From: Candidatus Brockarchaeota archaeon
GTDB taxonomy: Archaea; Thermoproteota; EX4484-205; JAAOZP01
Assembly (NCBI GenBank): GCA_017601225.1
Contig: JAFNIX010000006.1
Span: 1 to 40,000 of the forward strand
Length of the DNA stretch: 40,000 nt
Reading direction: 5' to 3'
The position numbers and the translations under genes are program-made. This document shows, piece by piece, positions 7,486-15,574 of the stretch (positions within the stretch are counted from its first letter, which is position 1; each line of letters begins with the position of its first letter). The notes beneath the pieces were generated by a model. The model did not search any database and had not been told where the DNA came from. It saw nothing but the letters and a program-made list of their open reading frames with translations.

Positions 7486-8724
7486 ATGAGACCGGTGGAA
7501 GGCTCTTCAACCCATCGGGATGCCGGCAGGTCTACCATAGTCTTGGCAGTAGCATTTGTGCTAATAGGAGTTTTGATAGGAGGATTGATAAGCTATGCTT
7601 TCAACAGTCTGTTCATCGTAAGCAGGATAGATGAGCTTCAAAACAGGCTTTCAAACCTTGAAAAACGCGTATCCATCCTGCAGCTGACGCAGAATTCTTC
7701 AAGCGGCATAACCTATGTTTTAGAGGGGAATTTTTCCCTATCGCAGCTTTATGAAAACGTTAGGGATTCGATCGTCCTGATAACGGGTACTGTTGTTAAC
7801 TATGATATTTTCTACCGTCCATATTACAGTAGTTCCCAGGGTTCAGGCTTCGTCTACAAATATAAGGATCAGTTTGTGATCGTGACGAATTACCATGTCG
7901 TTTATAATGTGCGCGACATAACTGTAAGATTTAGGAGTGGAAACACTTATCCTGCTGTTGTCAAGGGTGCAGATGCTTATGCTGACCTAGCGGTTCTCTC
8001 TGTGAACGCTTCCCTTGACGAATTCAAACCTCTTAAAATCGTAAGCTCGTCAACGCTCAGAGTCGGAGACACCGTGGTGGCTATAGGAAATCCGTATGGC
8101 TTGGCGGGCTCAATGAGCTCAGGCATAGTGAGTGCTCTTGGTAGAACGATCTCTGAAGACATTACAGGGGGCTATTCGATAGCGAACTGCATTCAGACAA
8201 CCGCCCCAATAAACCCGGGCAACTCGGGAGGGCCTCTTCTGAATCTAAGAGGCGAAGTTGTTGGGATAACCACCGCTATAGTGAGCGACTCGCAGGGGCT
8301 TGGCTTCGCCATCCCCTCCAACACGATACTGCGTGAAATAGACTCCTTGGTTACTAAGGGAACTTATGACCAGCATCCCTGGCTTGGAATAACGGGTATG
8401 GATATGACGTATGACTTAGCGTCAGCAATGGGTGTGAACGTGACGTACGGGTGGCTAATCGTAGGGGTTACTGCAAACGGGCCTGCTGCTAAATCAGGTT
8501 TGCAGGGTGGAAACAGGCAGATTATGATTAAGGGAAGCAGGGTTACAGTAGGTGGAGACATTGTGATAGGGGTAAACGGTACAAGGATTACTAATGGAGA
8601 TGATCTCTTATCCTTCTTAGAGGAATACACGCTCCCGAATCAAACAATTATATTGACAATAGTTCGAAACAATCGAATAATGGATATTCCTGTTACGCTT
8701 GGAGCCAGACCTCCGCTTTCATAA
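7486..8724 (+). CDS. htrA: HtrA/DegP-like membrane-anchored serine protease with PDZ domain
   Basis: 412 residues. One transmembrane helix (about 18-40) is followed by a short coiled coil (about 46-66), then a trypsin-like domain with the triad His137 (TNYHVV), Asp167 (YADLAVL) and Ser247 (PGNSGGPL), and a C-terminal PDZ domain (about 295-405). The protease therefore acts outside the membrane, degrading or refolding damaged surface proteins, as in the HtrA family. The ATG at 7486 follows a TATA-like box by about 30 bases and so is probably leaderless. A dyad matching those at the BlaI-like promoter lies between TATA and ATG, suggesting control by that repressor and a place in an envelope-stress response. 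Confidence 0.95.
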   Translation: MRPVEGSSTHRDAGRSTIVLAVAFVLIGVLIGGLISYAFNSLFIVSRIDELQNRLSNLEKRVSILQLTQNSSSGITYVLEGNFSLSQLYENVRDSIVLITGTVVNYDIFYRPYYSSSQGSGFVYKYKDQFVIVTNYHVVYNVRDITVRFRSGNTYPAVVKGADAYADLAVLSVNASLDEFKPLKIVSSSTLRVGDTVVAIGNPYGLAGSMSSGIVSALGRTISEDITGGYSIANCIQTTAPINPGNSGGPLLNLRGEVVGITTAIVSDSQGLGFAIPSNTILREIDSLVTKGTYDQHPWLGITGMDMTYDLASAMGVNVTYGWLIVGVTANGPAAKSGLQGGNRQIMIKGSRVTVGGDIVIGVNGTRITNGDDLLSFLEEYTLPNQTIILTIVRNNRIMDIPVTLGARPPLS

Positions 8725-8881
8725 TTTGATGAGGAAAATAGAGATTCAAAAAAGCAAATCAAAACGTTTTCCATCACTAAAGTTATTAAGGCGGTTCTAG
8801 AGCATGTATTATTTACATATGGATTTTCAATTCTTCAGAGCTACCCTTAGTTGCTGAAGAAAAACCGATTCCTTTAAGCTA

Positions 8882-9997
8882 CTAGGGGTTGGTTTGACAC
8901 AGAGTTTCTTCGTAAACCTTTTCTATCTCTTCAACTATTATGCTCCAATCGTATTTCCACGCTTCCCTAAACGCATTGAAAGATATTCTTTCAGAAAGCT
9001 CTTTGTCCTCAAGTAGGGTTAAGATGCCTTTCGCCAAATCCTTTATCCTATTCTTCCTTCTTACTAATAAGCCTGTTTCCATGTGCCTAACTATTTCACA
9101 TATCCCGCCTTGAGCTGTAGCTACTATTGGAGTCTTGGAGGCCATGGCTTCCAGCAGAACGATTCCAAAGGACTCTCCGAAGATGGAGGGCAGAACAAAG
9201 ACGTTAGCCTTTTGATAAAGATCGACAAGCTCGCTTTTTGCAAGGCTTTCTCTTAGAAAAACATTATCCTGAAGACCTGTTGTTTTCACAGTTGCCCTTA
9301 AAATAGGGCTTAAATATCCGGAACCGGCTATTGTTAGTTCCACATCTATCTTTTCATCCACAACTTGCTTAATAGCTTCTAGAAGCGAGTGTAAACCTTT
9401 CCTATACACCAGCCTGCCGACAAAAAGTACACTTTTCCCATCAAACTTCTTAGTCGGTGGAGCAAATTCTTCAACCTTAACCCCATTAGGGATAACGGTT
9501 ACTTCTTTATCTGTGAAATGAGATATGAAGACTGCTGCTGCCCTACTTACAGCTATTATCCTATCAGCATTATTAATATATTGTTTCAACGGGAACAGCA
9601 TAAAGGAAGAAGGTTTCCATAGATAGTTAAAATCGTAAAGGAACTGTATTGAGTGGTTGGTCAGCACAGTCTTTATTCCAAGTTTTTTCCCTACGAGTAT
9701 GGAGAACAAGGAAATCGGCGAGAAAGAGTGGTGAGCATGTATAATATCTGGCCTGTTTTTTCTGAGGGCCTCTCCTAATTCGTCTATATGGGGAATATCC
9801 AATGTCTGCGAACTACTAAACAGAGATTTAATACGTAGAACATTTAATCCATGAGTTTCATCATTGTAGTCTGCAGTTTTGGTTATTATGGTGACTTCGT
9901 GCCCTCTCTCCTCCAGTGTTCTAGCCAAGTTTTCTACGTGTGTCGTTATGCCGCCTGTTTTCGGATAAAAATAGTCGCTGCATAGGGCGATTTTCAA
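8882..9997 (-). CDS. GT4 family glycosyltransferase (GT-B fold)
   Basis: 371 residues. The N-terminal acceptor domain starts MKIALCSDYFYPKTGG and continues HVENLARTLEERGHEVTIIT. The donor domain has VLFVGRLVYRKGL and the E-x7-E motif in FGESFGIVLLEAM, followed by PIVATAQGG. These are hallmarks of retaining GT4 enzymes (PimA, PIG-A, MshA relatives), which transfer a sugar from a nucleotide donor to lipids, glycans or small molecules. No membrane helix is seen; it probably works at the inner membrane face. The ATG overlaps the stop of the UbiA-type gene by 4 bases, so the two are co-translated. The pairing suggests a glycolipid or polyprenyl-linked glycan product, which is inference. Confidence 0.9.
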   Translation of the reverse strand: MKIALCSDYFYPKTGGITTHVENLARTLEERGHEVTIITKTADYNDETHGLNVLRIKSLFSSSQTLDIPHIDELGEALRKNRPDIIHAHHSFSPISLFSILVGKKLGIKTVLTNHSIQFLYDFNYLWKPSSFMLFPLKQYINNADRIIAVSRAAAVFISHFTDKEVTVIPNGVKVEEFAPPTKKFDGKSVLFVGRLVYRKGLHSLLEAIKQVVDEKIDVELTIAGSGYLSPILRATVKTTGLQDNVFLRESLAKSELVDLYQKANVFVLPSIFGESFGIVLLEAMASKTPIVATAQGGICEIVRHMETGLLVRRKNRIKDLAKGILTLLEDKELSERISFNAFREAWKYDWSIIVEEIEKVYEETLCQTNP

Positions 9998-10899
9998 GAG
10001 TTTCCACCGAATTGGAAAACAGTCATTCCAGGTTCTTTAAGAAGGATTAAGACATATATGATGCACGTGCAGATATCTGCAAATCTCAAATAGCGGTCGG
10101 ACAATCCCTGTCTAAGAGCTGCTAAAGCGAATGATACAGTAAAGAAGAGGTTGAGGATTACGATATGAGGATGGATGAAAACAGAGATTGCTGATAGAAA
10201 TAGCCAGTGGAATATTAAGAAAACTTTTAACAGAGTTAATGATTTTTCATAGCCCAGCCAACAGACAGTGGTTCTTGTTCCGGAGCTTAAGTCCACTTGG
10301 AAATCATTAAGATGATTTCTTATCTCAAGAACAACCGAGTAGATAAAGATTGAGGCCCCGATGAGGATGGTTTGAAAAGTAGTACTGCCCGAGGCTGAAA
10401 CACCGCATAAGTATAAGAGTGTGCCAAAGAATAAACCGTGAGAAGCCAGGTCGATAAGAGGCACAGATTTAAGCCTGAAAGGAGGTGCAGAGTATGCCAG
10501 AGAAAGAGCAACGAGCAGAAGGTAGATTGAGAAGCAGCTTTTAAACCAGCAGTGTGTTAGCAACAGACCCGTGGCAGCTAGACATGTTGAAAAAACAACT
10601 CCTTCTTTAAACCCAATCCTTCCTGTGGCAACAGGGTTTTTCTCCGCTTTTTCTTTCTGCAGGGCGTCGCTCCCTGCGTCAAAAGAATTATTGATGGAGA
10701 AAGAAAATGCAAGGTAGAAAGCTATCGTTAACATAAACTTGAAGACTTCTAATGGCATCAACGTGGTGAGGAACGTTGGGCTAGAGATAAAGCCCAGCAT
10801 AGCCATCCCTATGTATGCTCTCCATTCAAGAATCCTAGAATTACGATAATAAAAGATGAGGCGTGACGCGAATGGGTTGGAGACAATTTTTGAAGGCAT
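9994..10899 (-). CDS. UbiA family polyprenyltransferase
   Basis: 301 residues with about eight or nine membrane helices. The first Asp-rich motif is N-x3-D-x3-D (NNSFDAGSDALQKEK), followed by AEKNPVATGRI. The middle signature is YSAPPFRLK, and the second Asp-rich motif is EIRNHLNDFQVD. The family transfers a prenyl chain from a diphosphate to an acceptor. Archaeal members make digeranylgeranylglyceryl phosphate, respiratory quinones or other prenylated lipids. The exact acceptor is not readable. The gene is 33 bases after the BlaR1-like protease on the same strand and overlaps the glycosyltransferase, so repressor, protease, UbiA and GT4 could form one four-gene operon. Confidence 0.9.
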   Translation of the reverse strand: MPSKIVSNPFASRLIFYYRNSRILEWRAYIGMAMLGFISSPTFLTTLMPLEVFKFMLTIAFYLAFSFSINNSFDAGSDALQKEKAEKNPVATGRIGFKEGVVFSTCLAATGLLLTHCWFKSCFSIYLLLVALSLAYSAPPFRLKSVPLIDLASHGLFFGTLLYLCGVSASGSTTFQTILIGASIFIYSVVLEIRNHLNDFQVDLSSGTRTTVCWLGYEKSLTLLKVFLIFHWLFLSAISVFIHPHIVILNLFFTVSFALAALRQGLSDRYLRFADICTCIIYVLILLKEPGMTVFQFGGNS

Positions 10900-10932
10900 C
10901 GAGATGTCTTCCTCTTAATTTTGTAGGCTTGT

Positions 10933-12300
10933 TTAAACCCTTAGAGAATGAATGTTCAAACGAGGTTCGACAGCATGATAATAATTTTGGCTGTCTTCTT
11001 CCATCCATAAAACTATTATTCTGAAATGCAGTTGGTTAAAATCACTAGGGGAAACATTCCTAAATCTAAAGAAACCGGATATGCGTATTCTCCCTGCGCT
11101 ATCTAAACCGTATGCCGGAATCAGTCTTTTTTCCTCCAGAGGTGTATTAAAGAGCATCATTGGGAAATACTGCCTTATGAAGAAGCTTTGAATGGAAGCA
11201 AGATAATACGTGCTGATTATCCCTGCTGCGATTATTAGGATTGATACTGTTACCGACAGTAATGGACTTGTGCGAGCAGCTTCTCCCCTCTTGTTCAGCC
11301 TCCTGATGTTCTCAATCCTCTGATCAAGCCTCGGATGGGTAGAAAGCAGCATCATGCTCCCTACTGAGATCGGGTAGGACAGGAATAGGCCAGATGCTAA
11401 GCGAGTAATAATGCTCTCTTTAGGAAATGCTCGAGAGGTCTCATATATCTTTACAAGCGTCTTTGCCAGAAGTCCCGGCTGTCTTAGAATCTGTGCACCT
11501 TCCTCGTCGGCAAGGATTTCTCTTTCCCTTTGGGCTGTTGCAGACGCGAAGTATGCGAACGGGTTGAAGAAGGATAGTAATGTTAGTGAAACCGATATTG
11601 TCTTAAATAAGAAATCATTGTTTTTCACATGGACCAGCTCGTGGGCTGCGACCGCAGCCAGTTCTCTTTCATTCAGAGTCTGGAGAATGCCTAAGGAGAA
11701 CACTAGCATCGTCCTCTGCCCATATCCCACTGTGAAGGCATTTGGCCTTAAATCCTCTACGAGTCCAATCTTGGGAGGGTTTATTCCGAGCTTCCTTGAC
11801 AATTCTCCAACTTTTTTCTGCAGTGGTTGGTATTCGCTGGGTTCAAGCTCAACTATGCGGAAAACTCTTTTAGCAACCTTGTCGTTTAAGGTTATTATTG
11901 TAAGTAGATAGAGTACCGACAGTGTTAACCCGGCTACTAGAAGCATGTTTGTCACAGACGGGTTGTCAAAAAGCTTAACATGGTTGAAAACTATCATAGG
12001 AGGAAGCTTGGCGATACGGGGATTTAGAGGTGCAGCTAGTAGTATGCTATGCGGACTTGTGCCTACTTTGATCTCTAGGAGCAGCCTCGCGATCAACCAG
12101 GGGGGAGTAAGCGCTATGAGTAAAACAGGGATTGTAAGTGGAAACAGGTAGCACAGGCTTTTCACCTTGGTCGTGAGTAGGTGGTTATATTTCACGAGGG
12201 CCTTGATGCAGATGAATGAAACCACCAGTAGGGTGGTAGAGTAGTAGAAGTAGGGCTGGAAAAGCTGAATAAGAATATAATTTAGGTCGATGGAAAACAC
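10933..12300 (-). CDS. BlaR1-like (M56/M48) membrane metalloprotease, putative sensor
   Basis: 455 residues. Several membrane helices come first (about 10-34, 45-75, 115-137). Then follows a cytosolic zinc-protease domain with H220-E221-L-V-H224 and the third ligand Glu261 in REREILAD. The stretch HELVHVKNNDFLFK...FFNPFAY...REILAD resembles the M56 protease BlaR1 more than HtpX. A further helix (about 345-370) leads to an outer C-terminal domain of about 85 residues, which could be the sensor; it shows no penicillin-binding S-x-x-K site. In bacteria BlaR1/MecR1 cuts BlaI/MecI after sensing a signal. Here the gene directly follows a BlaI-like gene with a 6-base gap, so the same logic is likely. 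The ligand is unknown. Confidence 0.8.
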   Translation of the reverse strand: MFSIDLNYILIQLFQPYFYYSTTLLVVSFICIKALVKYNHLLTTKVKSLCYLFPLTIPVLLIALTPPWLIARLLLEIKVGTSPHSILLAAPLNPRIAKLPPMIVFNHVKLFDNPSVTNMLLVAGLTLSVLYLLTIITLNDKVAKRVFRIVELEPSEYQPLQKKVGELSRKLGINPPKIGLVEDLRPNAFTVGYGQRTMLVFSLGILQTLNERELAAVAAHELVHVKNNDFLFKTISVSLTLLSFFNPFAYFASATAQREREILADEEGAQILRQPGLLAKTLVKIYETSRAFPKESIITRLASGLFLSYPISVGSMMLLSTHPRLDQRIENIRRLNKRGEAARTSPLLSVTVSILIIAAGIISTYYLASIQSFFIRQYFPMMLFNTPLEEKRLIPAYGLDSAGRIRISGFFRFRNVSPSDFNQLHFRIIVLWMEEDSQNYYHAVEPRLNIHSLRV

Positions 12301-12306
12301 CCTTCA

Positions 12307-12762
12307 TCAACCTCTTTTTCCTCTTAATGCTTTCTCCAGCTTATCCTTCAAATCTTTAAACTCTTTTTCCTCCGAAGAGATTTTTTCAACCAGGTAGTTT
12401 GCAACAATATCTCCAAAATTTTCCACGAGACTATTTAAAACCTCATGGACGGCGGATTTTTTGAAATTATGTTCTTCAAACTTTGGCCAATATACGTAGA
12501 GGACTCCACCCCTCCCTTTCTCCACCCGCCTGTCAAGCAGCCCTTTCTCGTAAAGTCTATCCATCGTTGTCATAACGGTGGTGTACGCAATTCTTTTTCT
12601 CCGCTTAAGCCTCTCATAAACATCTCTAACAGTGAGGGGCTGCTTAGCACTCCACATGACCTCTATTATACTTGTCTCTAATGGACCTAGGAAGGCTTGC
12701 AGCTCCTTTCCCTCGATGTTGTACTGCGATATTTTTGCAGCTCCTCGACGCATTTTTCTCAC
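12307..12762 (-). CDS. BlaI/MecI/CopY family transcriptional repressor
   Basis: 151 residues. The winged helix (about 25-100) has the family pattern LGPLETSIIEVMW, PLTVRDVYERL, IAYTTVMTTMDRLYEKGLL and a wing of VEKGRGGVLYVYWP. A helical C-terminal region (about 105-150) should mediate dimerisation and, in the family, holds the protease cleavage site. The ATG at 12760-12762 follows a TATA-like TTAAATAA (minus strand, about 12780-12787), so the mRNA is probably leaderless. A palindrome at 12792-12810 lies just upstream of that TATA box, suggesting autoregulation. The gene forms an operon with the BlaR1-like protease and diverges from the surface-protein/ABC operon. Confidence 0.93.
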   Translation of the reverse strand: MRKMRRGAAKISQYNIEGKELQAFLGPLETSIIEVMWSAKQPLTVRDVYERLKRRKRIAYTTVMTTMDRLYEKGLLDRRVEKGRGGVLYVYWPKFEEHNFKKSAVHEVLNSLVENFGDIVANYLVEKISSEEKEFKDLKDKLEKALRGKRG

Positions 12763-12791
12763 TATTACTCTGAATAATGATTATTTAACCC

Positions 12792-12810
12792 TTACTACAT
12801 AGAATAGTAA
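12792..12810. promoter_or_regulatory. BlaI-type operator 1 in the divergent promoter
   Basis: TTACTA, 7 bases, TAGTAA: a perfect dyad. It lies upstream of the repressor gene's TATA-like box (minus strand) and just before the plus-strand box TTTATAAA at 12813-12820, so one bound dimer could block both promoters. Confidence 0.7.
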
Positions 12811-12826
12811 CGTTTATAAAGGTATG

Positions 12827-12845
12827 TTACTACCGATTGTAGTAA
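12827..12845. promoter_or_regulatory. BlaI-type operator 2 over the surface-protein start site
   Basis: TTACTAC-N5-GTAGTAA, extended by G/C to an 8-bp perfect dyad (12826-12846). It sits between the TATA box TTTATAAA (12813-12820) and the ATG at 12848, where transcription should start. Same half-site and 7-base spacing as the sites at 12792 and 7461. Confidence 0.75.
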
Positions 12846-12847
12846 CA

Positions 12848-14614
12848 ATGGAAACAAGAGATAGGAAAATAGGCATTGCTAAAACAAGTATTAAACGGCA
12901 AACCCAGTTTATTATTATCTCCATACTAATGCTTCTGGCTTTCTATCAATTAATCCCTATTTCCGGGGAATCATACACAGTTTTAGGCTTGGTGAAAGAC
13001 ATCAACGGTAATCCTTTAAGCAACGTAGCTGTCACAATTTACGATTCCTCGGGAGCATTCATAACTAAAATATGGACTCTTGTCAATGGAGGGTTTGCGA
13101 TAAGTCTTGACCGCGGTACCTATAGAATTCAACTGGAGAAAAAAGGGTATGAAAGCAAGACTATAACCGTCAGCCTAAACAGGCCCTCCGTAGATCTGGG
13201 GGAAATCACTCTAGACTTTTCACCCAAGGTTTCAATATCTCAAACCTACCTGAAGGTTGAGTCTTTCTCGGAGGTCAGCATCCCGGTATCAATGGAGAAC
13301 AAGGGGTTGGAAGAGGAGACGGTGACAATCCTGGTTGAGACTCCAGAGGGATGGGAGGCGGGAGTCTACTCCGGTTCGGCTGAAATAGTGAACCTGACGC
13401 TGAGCCAGGGGGCTGTTCAAAACCTTAACCTTAAGATAAAGATTCCATATGACGCGCAAGGACTCTACAGTCTGAAAATAAGATTTTTAGGCTCAATAAT
13501 CCAGGAGAAAACAGTCTCCCTTTACGTTGAGAAGAAAAGTCTTCAAATCTTAACCTCAACCTACCCTGTTGCTCAGGCTCAACCCGGCTCCACAGTAGTC
13601 TTCGACCTGACCATCAGGAACGTTTTATCTGAAAGGCTAACGGGGACGATATCCTTAGGCCTCCCAGCCGGCTGGACGGGCAGCATTGTTAAAAGCGACG
13701 GCAGCGTCCTCTACGGCGTCTCATTAGGCTCAAGCGAATTAGTTAACATTAAGGCGAAGATAAATGTGCCTTTAGACACCGCTCCTGGAAGTTACGAGGC
13801 CACCGTCCTCTTTAAAACAAAAGATTTTGACTCAGCGTTTCCCCTTACCGTAATAGTTGTTAAGGGTTCTCCTAGGTTGAAGCTTCGAACAGACACGCCT
13901 TACGTTGATGCTTACGCTGGTGGCACTGCCAATTATCCCATGGAGGTTGAAAACACAGGGGACTCAGACGGAGTTGTAAGCATCAGCATAACTGGGCTTC
14001 CCTCAGGCTACAACTGGGCGGTGAAGGATTCTTCTGGGAGCGTTGTATCTAAGCTTTACGTGAAGGCCGGTGAAACCAAGAAGCTTAACGTGGTTGTAAG
14101 CATACCTCCGCTGGCTGAGCCGGATGTGTTGTCAATAGTTTTGGAGGCTAATACAGATGGGTCTGTCGACAGGCTTAACCTAGGGTTAGGAATACTGGGC
14201 TGGTATAGCGTCACATACGTAACTCAGAATTTCTACTGCGAGACGACAGCCGGCGAGACGATTGTTTACCAGGTCGAGGTTAAGAACACCGGTTACAGCT
14301 CGCTTTCAAATCTCAAACTCGTGGTGTCCGACGTGCCAAGCGGGTTCAACATTAAGGTTGATCCCAGCCTCGTATCGTTGCTTAAGCCTCAGGAAAACGT
14401 TGTTTTCTCACTGACAGTTACTAGCGATGCTGATGTAAGCGCGGGTGACTACTACGCTACATTAAGCCTTAAGGCAGATCAGAGTCAGGCAGCTACCCGT
14501 AGCCTCCATATCTACGTTAAGCAGAGAGGGGAAGTCGCACTAATAGGAGCGTTGATCGTGGTTATTATGGTTGGGGCAATGCTCCTGATCTACCGTAGGT
14601 TTGGGAGGAGGTGA
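12848..14614 (+). CDS. NEW3/COG1470-type surface protein of an ABC exporter operon
   Basis: 588 residues from the ATG at 12848. An ATG at 12824 would place an operator and the expected transcription start inside the gene, so the later start is preferred. A signal/anchor helix (about 20-40) is followed by a carboxypeptidase-regulatory-like beta domain (about 45-115, VLGLVKDINGNPLSNVAVTI), then four repeated immunoglobulin-like NEW3 domains (phrases such as VENTGDSDGVVSISITGLPSGYNW and VKNTGYSSLSNLKL), and a final membrane helix (about 563-583). It is exposed on the outside. Such proteins commonly precede ABC-2 transporters in archaea and are thought to work with them. Transcription appears to be under the two BlaI-type operators. 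The stop overlaps the Shine-Dalgarno sequence of the ATPase gene. Confidence 0.85.
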   Translation: METRDRKIGIAKTSIKRQTQFIIISILMLLAFYQLIPISGESYTVLGLVKDINGNPLSNVAVTIYDSSGAFITKIWTLVNGGFAISLDRGTYRIQLEKKGYESKTITVSLNRPSVDLGEITLDFSPKVSISQTYLKVESFSEVSIPVSMENKGLEEETVTILVETPEGWEAGVYSGSAEIVNLTLSQGAVQNLNLKIKIPYDAQGLYSLKIRFLGSIIQEKTVSLYVEKKSLQILTSTYPVAQAQPGSTVVFDLTIRNVLSERLTGTISLGLPAGWTGSIVKSDGSVLYGVSLGSSELVNIKAKINVPLDTAPGSYEATVLFKTKDFDSAFPLTVIVVKGSPRLKLRTDTPYVDAYAGGTANYPMEVENTGDSDGVVSISITGLPSGYNWAVKDSSGSVVSKLYVKAGETKKLNVVVSIPPLAEPDVLSIVLEANTDGSVDRLNLGLGILGWYSVTYVTQNFYCETTAGETIVYQVEVKNTGYSSLSNLKLVVSDVPSGFNIKVDPSLVSLLKPQENVVFSLTVTSDADVSAGDYYATLSLKADQSQAATRSLHIYVKQRGEVALIGALIVVIMVGAMLLIYRRFGRR

Positions 14615-14620
14615 AAAATC

Positions 14621-15574
14621 ATGAGTTTAGCCATAGAGACCGAGAAACTGGTTAAGATTTACGGGAACAAAAAGACTATGGTAAAGGCACTCAACGGCAT
14701 CGATATGAAAGTGCCTAAGGCCAGCGTCTTCGGGCTCTTCGGTCCCAATGGCTCTGGGAAGACAACTCTAATCTCAATCCTAGTCGGATTATTGTTGCCG
14801 ACGAGCGGAAGCGCTAGGGTGCTGGGCTTCGACGCTGCTAGAGACTCCGTGGAAATAAGGAGGAGGGTCAGCCTGCTTCCAGAGGGCTTCGGCTTCTACG
14901 ACCATATGACTGCTCTTGAAAACCTGGTTTTCCTAGCAACTCTCGACGGTGTTCCCCCTGACCAGAGGGAGGAAAGAGCGTTGGAGGCGCTTGAAAAAGT
15001 CGGTTTAAAAGATAGGGCTAACGCTAAGGTTTCAACTTTCTCACGCGGCATGAGGCAGAGGCTGGGGGTAGCCCAAGCATTGCTGAAGGATCCTGAGCTT
15101 TTAATATTCGACGAGCCGACGGTTGGGATAGACCCAGAGGGAGCTGCTGAATTCAGAAACCTAGTTAGAAGAATGAACCGAGAAGGGAGAACAATCCTAC
15201 TGTCTACACACCTCTTGTACGAGGTGGGTATGATATGCACTCATGCTGCAATAATACGTGAAGGAAGACTGCTTGTGCAGGGAAGCGTGGATGAACTATA
15301 CCGGTCGGTTAGGGAGGCGAAGGGTTTTCGCTACGAGATTCGCGTTAAACCTGGGAGCGAGATGCCGTTACAGGAGATAAGGTCTATGCCTGGCGTGATA
15401 GAGATAACGCAGAGGGATAATCATGTAACCGTTTTGACGAGGAACGACATAGGAGGCAGCCTTTTCTCACTGGTAACGAGAAACCCATATAAGGATATTG
15501 TTGAATCCTTAACGCCTATAGAGCCATCTTGGGAGGAGATATACCGGTTCTATCAGGAGGAGGATAAGAAATGA
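14621..15574 (+). CDS. ABC-2 type exporter, ATP-binding protein
   Basis: 317 residues. Walker A GPNGSGKTT, signature FSRGMRQRLG, Walker B LLIFDEPTVGIDP and H-loop STHLL are all intact, and a C-terminal extension of about 90 residues is typical of drug/lipid-type ABC-2 ATPases (CcmA group). It powers export with the permease encoded next. GGAGGTG at 14607-14613 gives a good Shine-Dalgarno, unlike the leaderless first gene. Its stop overlaps the permease ATG by 4 bases. The substrate is unknown. The position under BlaI-type control suggests an envelope substrate or a toxic compound. Confidence 0.95.
   Translation: MSLAIETEKLVKIYGNKKTMVKALNGIDMKVPKASVFGLFGPNGSGKTTLISILVGLLLPTSGSARVLGFDAARDSVEIRRRVSLLPEGFGFYDHMTALENLVFLATLDGVPPDQREERALEALEKVGLKDRANAKVSTFSRGMRQRLGVAQALLKDPELLIFDEPTVGIDPEGAAEFRNLVRRMNREGRTILLSTHLLYEVGMICTHAAIIREGRLLVQGSVDELYRSVREAKGFRYEIRVKPGSEMPLQEIRSMPGVIEITQRDNHVTVLTRNDIGGSLFSLVTRNPYKDIVESLTPIEPSWEEIYRFYQEEDKK

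Noticed and set aside
12824..12847. Upstream ATG for the NEW3 surface protein
   Set aside because: It lies within about 10 bases of the TATA box and would put the perfect operator in coding sequence; the ATG at 12848 has leaderless spacing.
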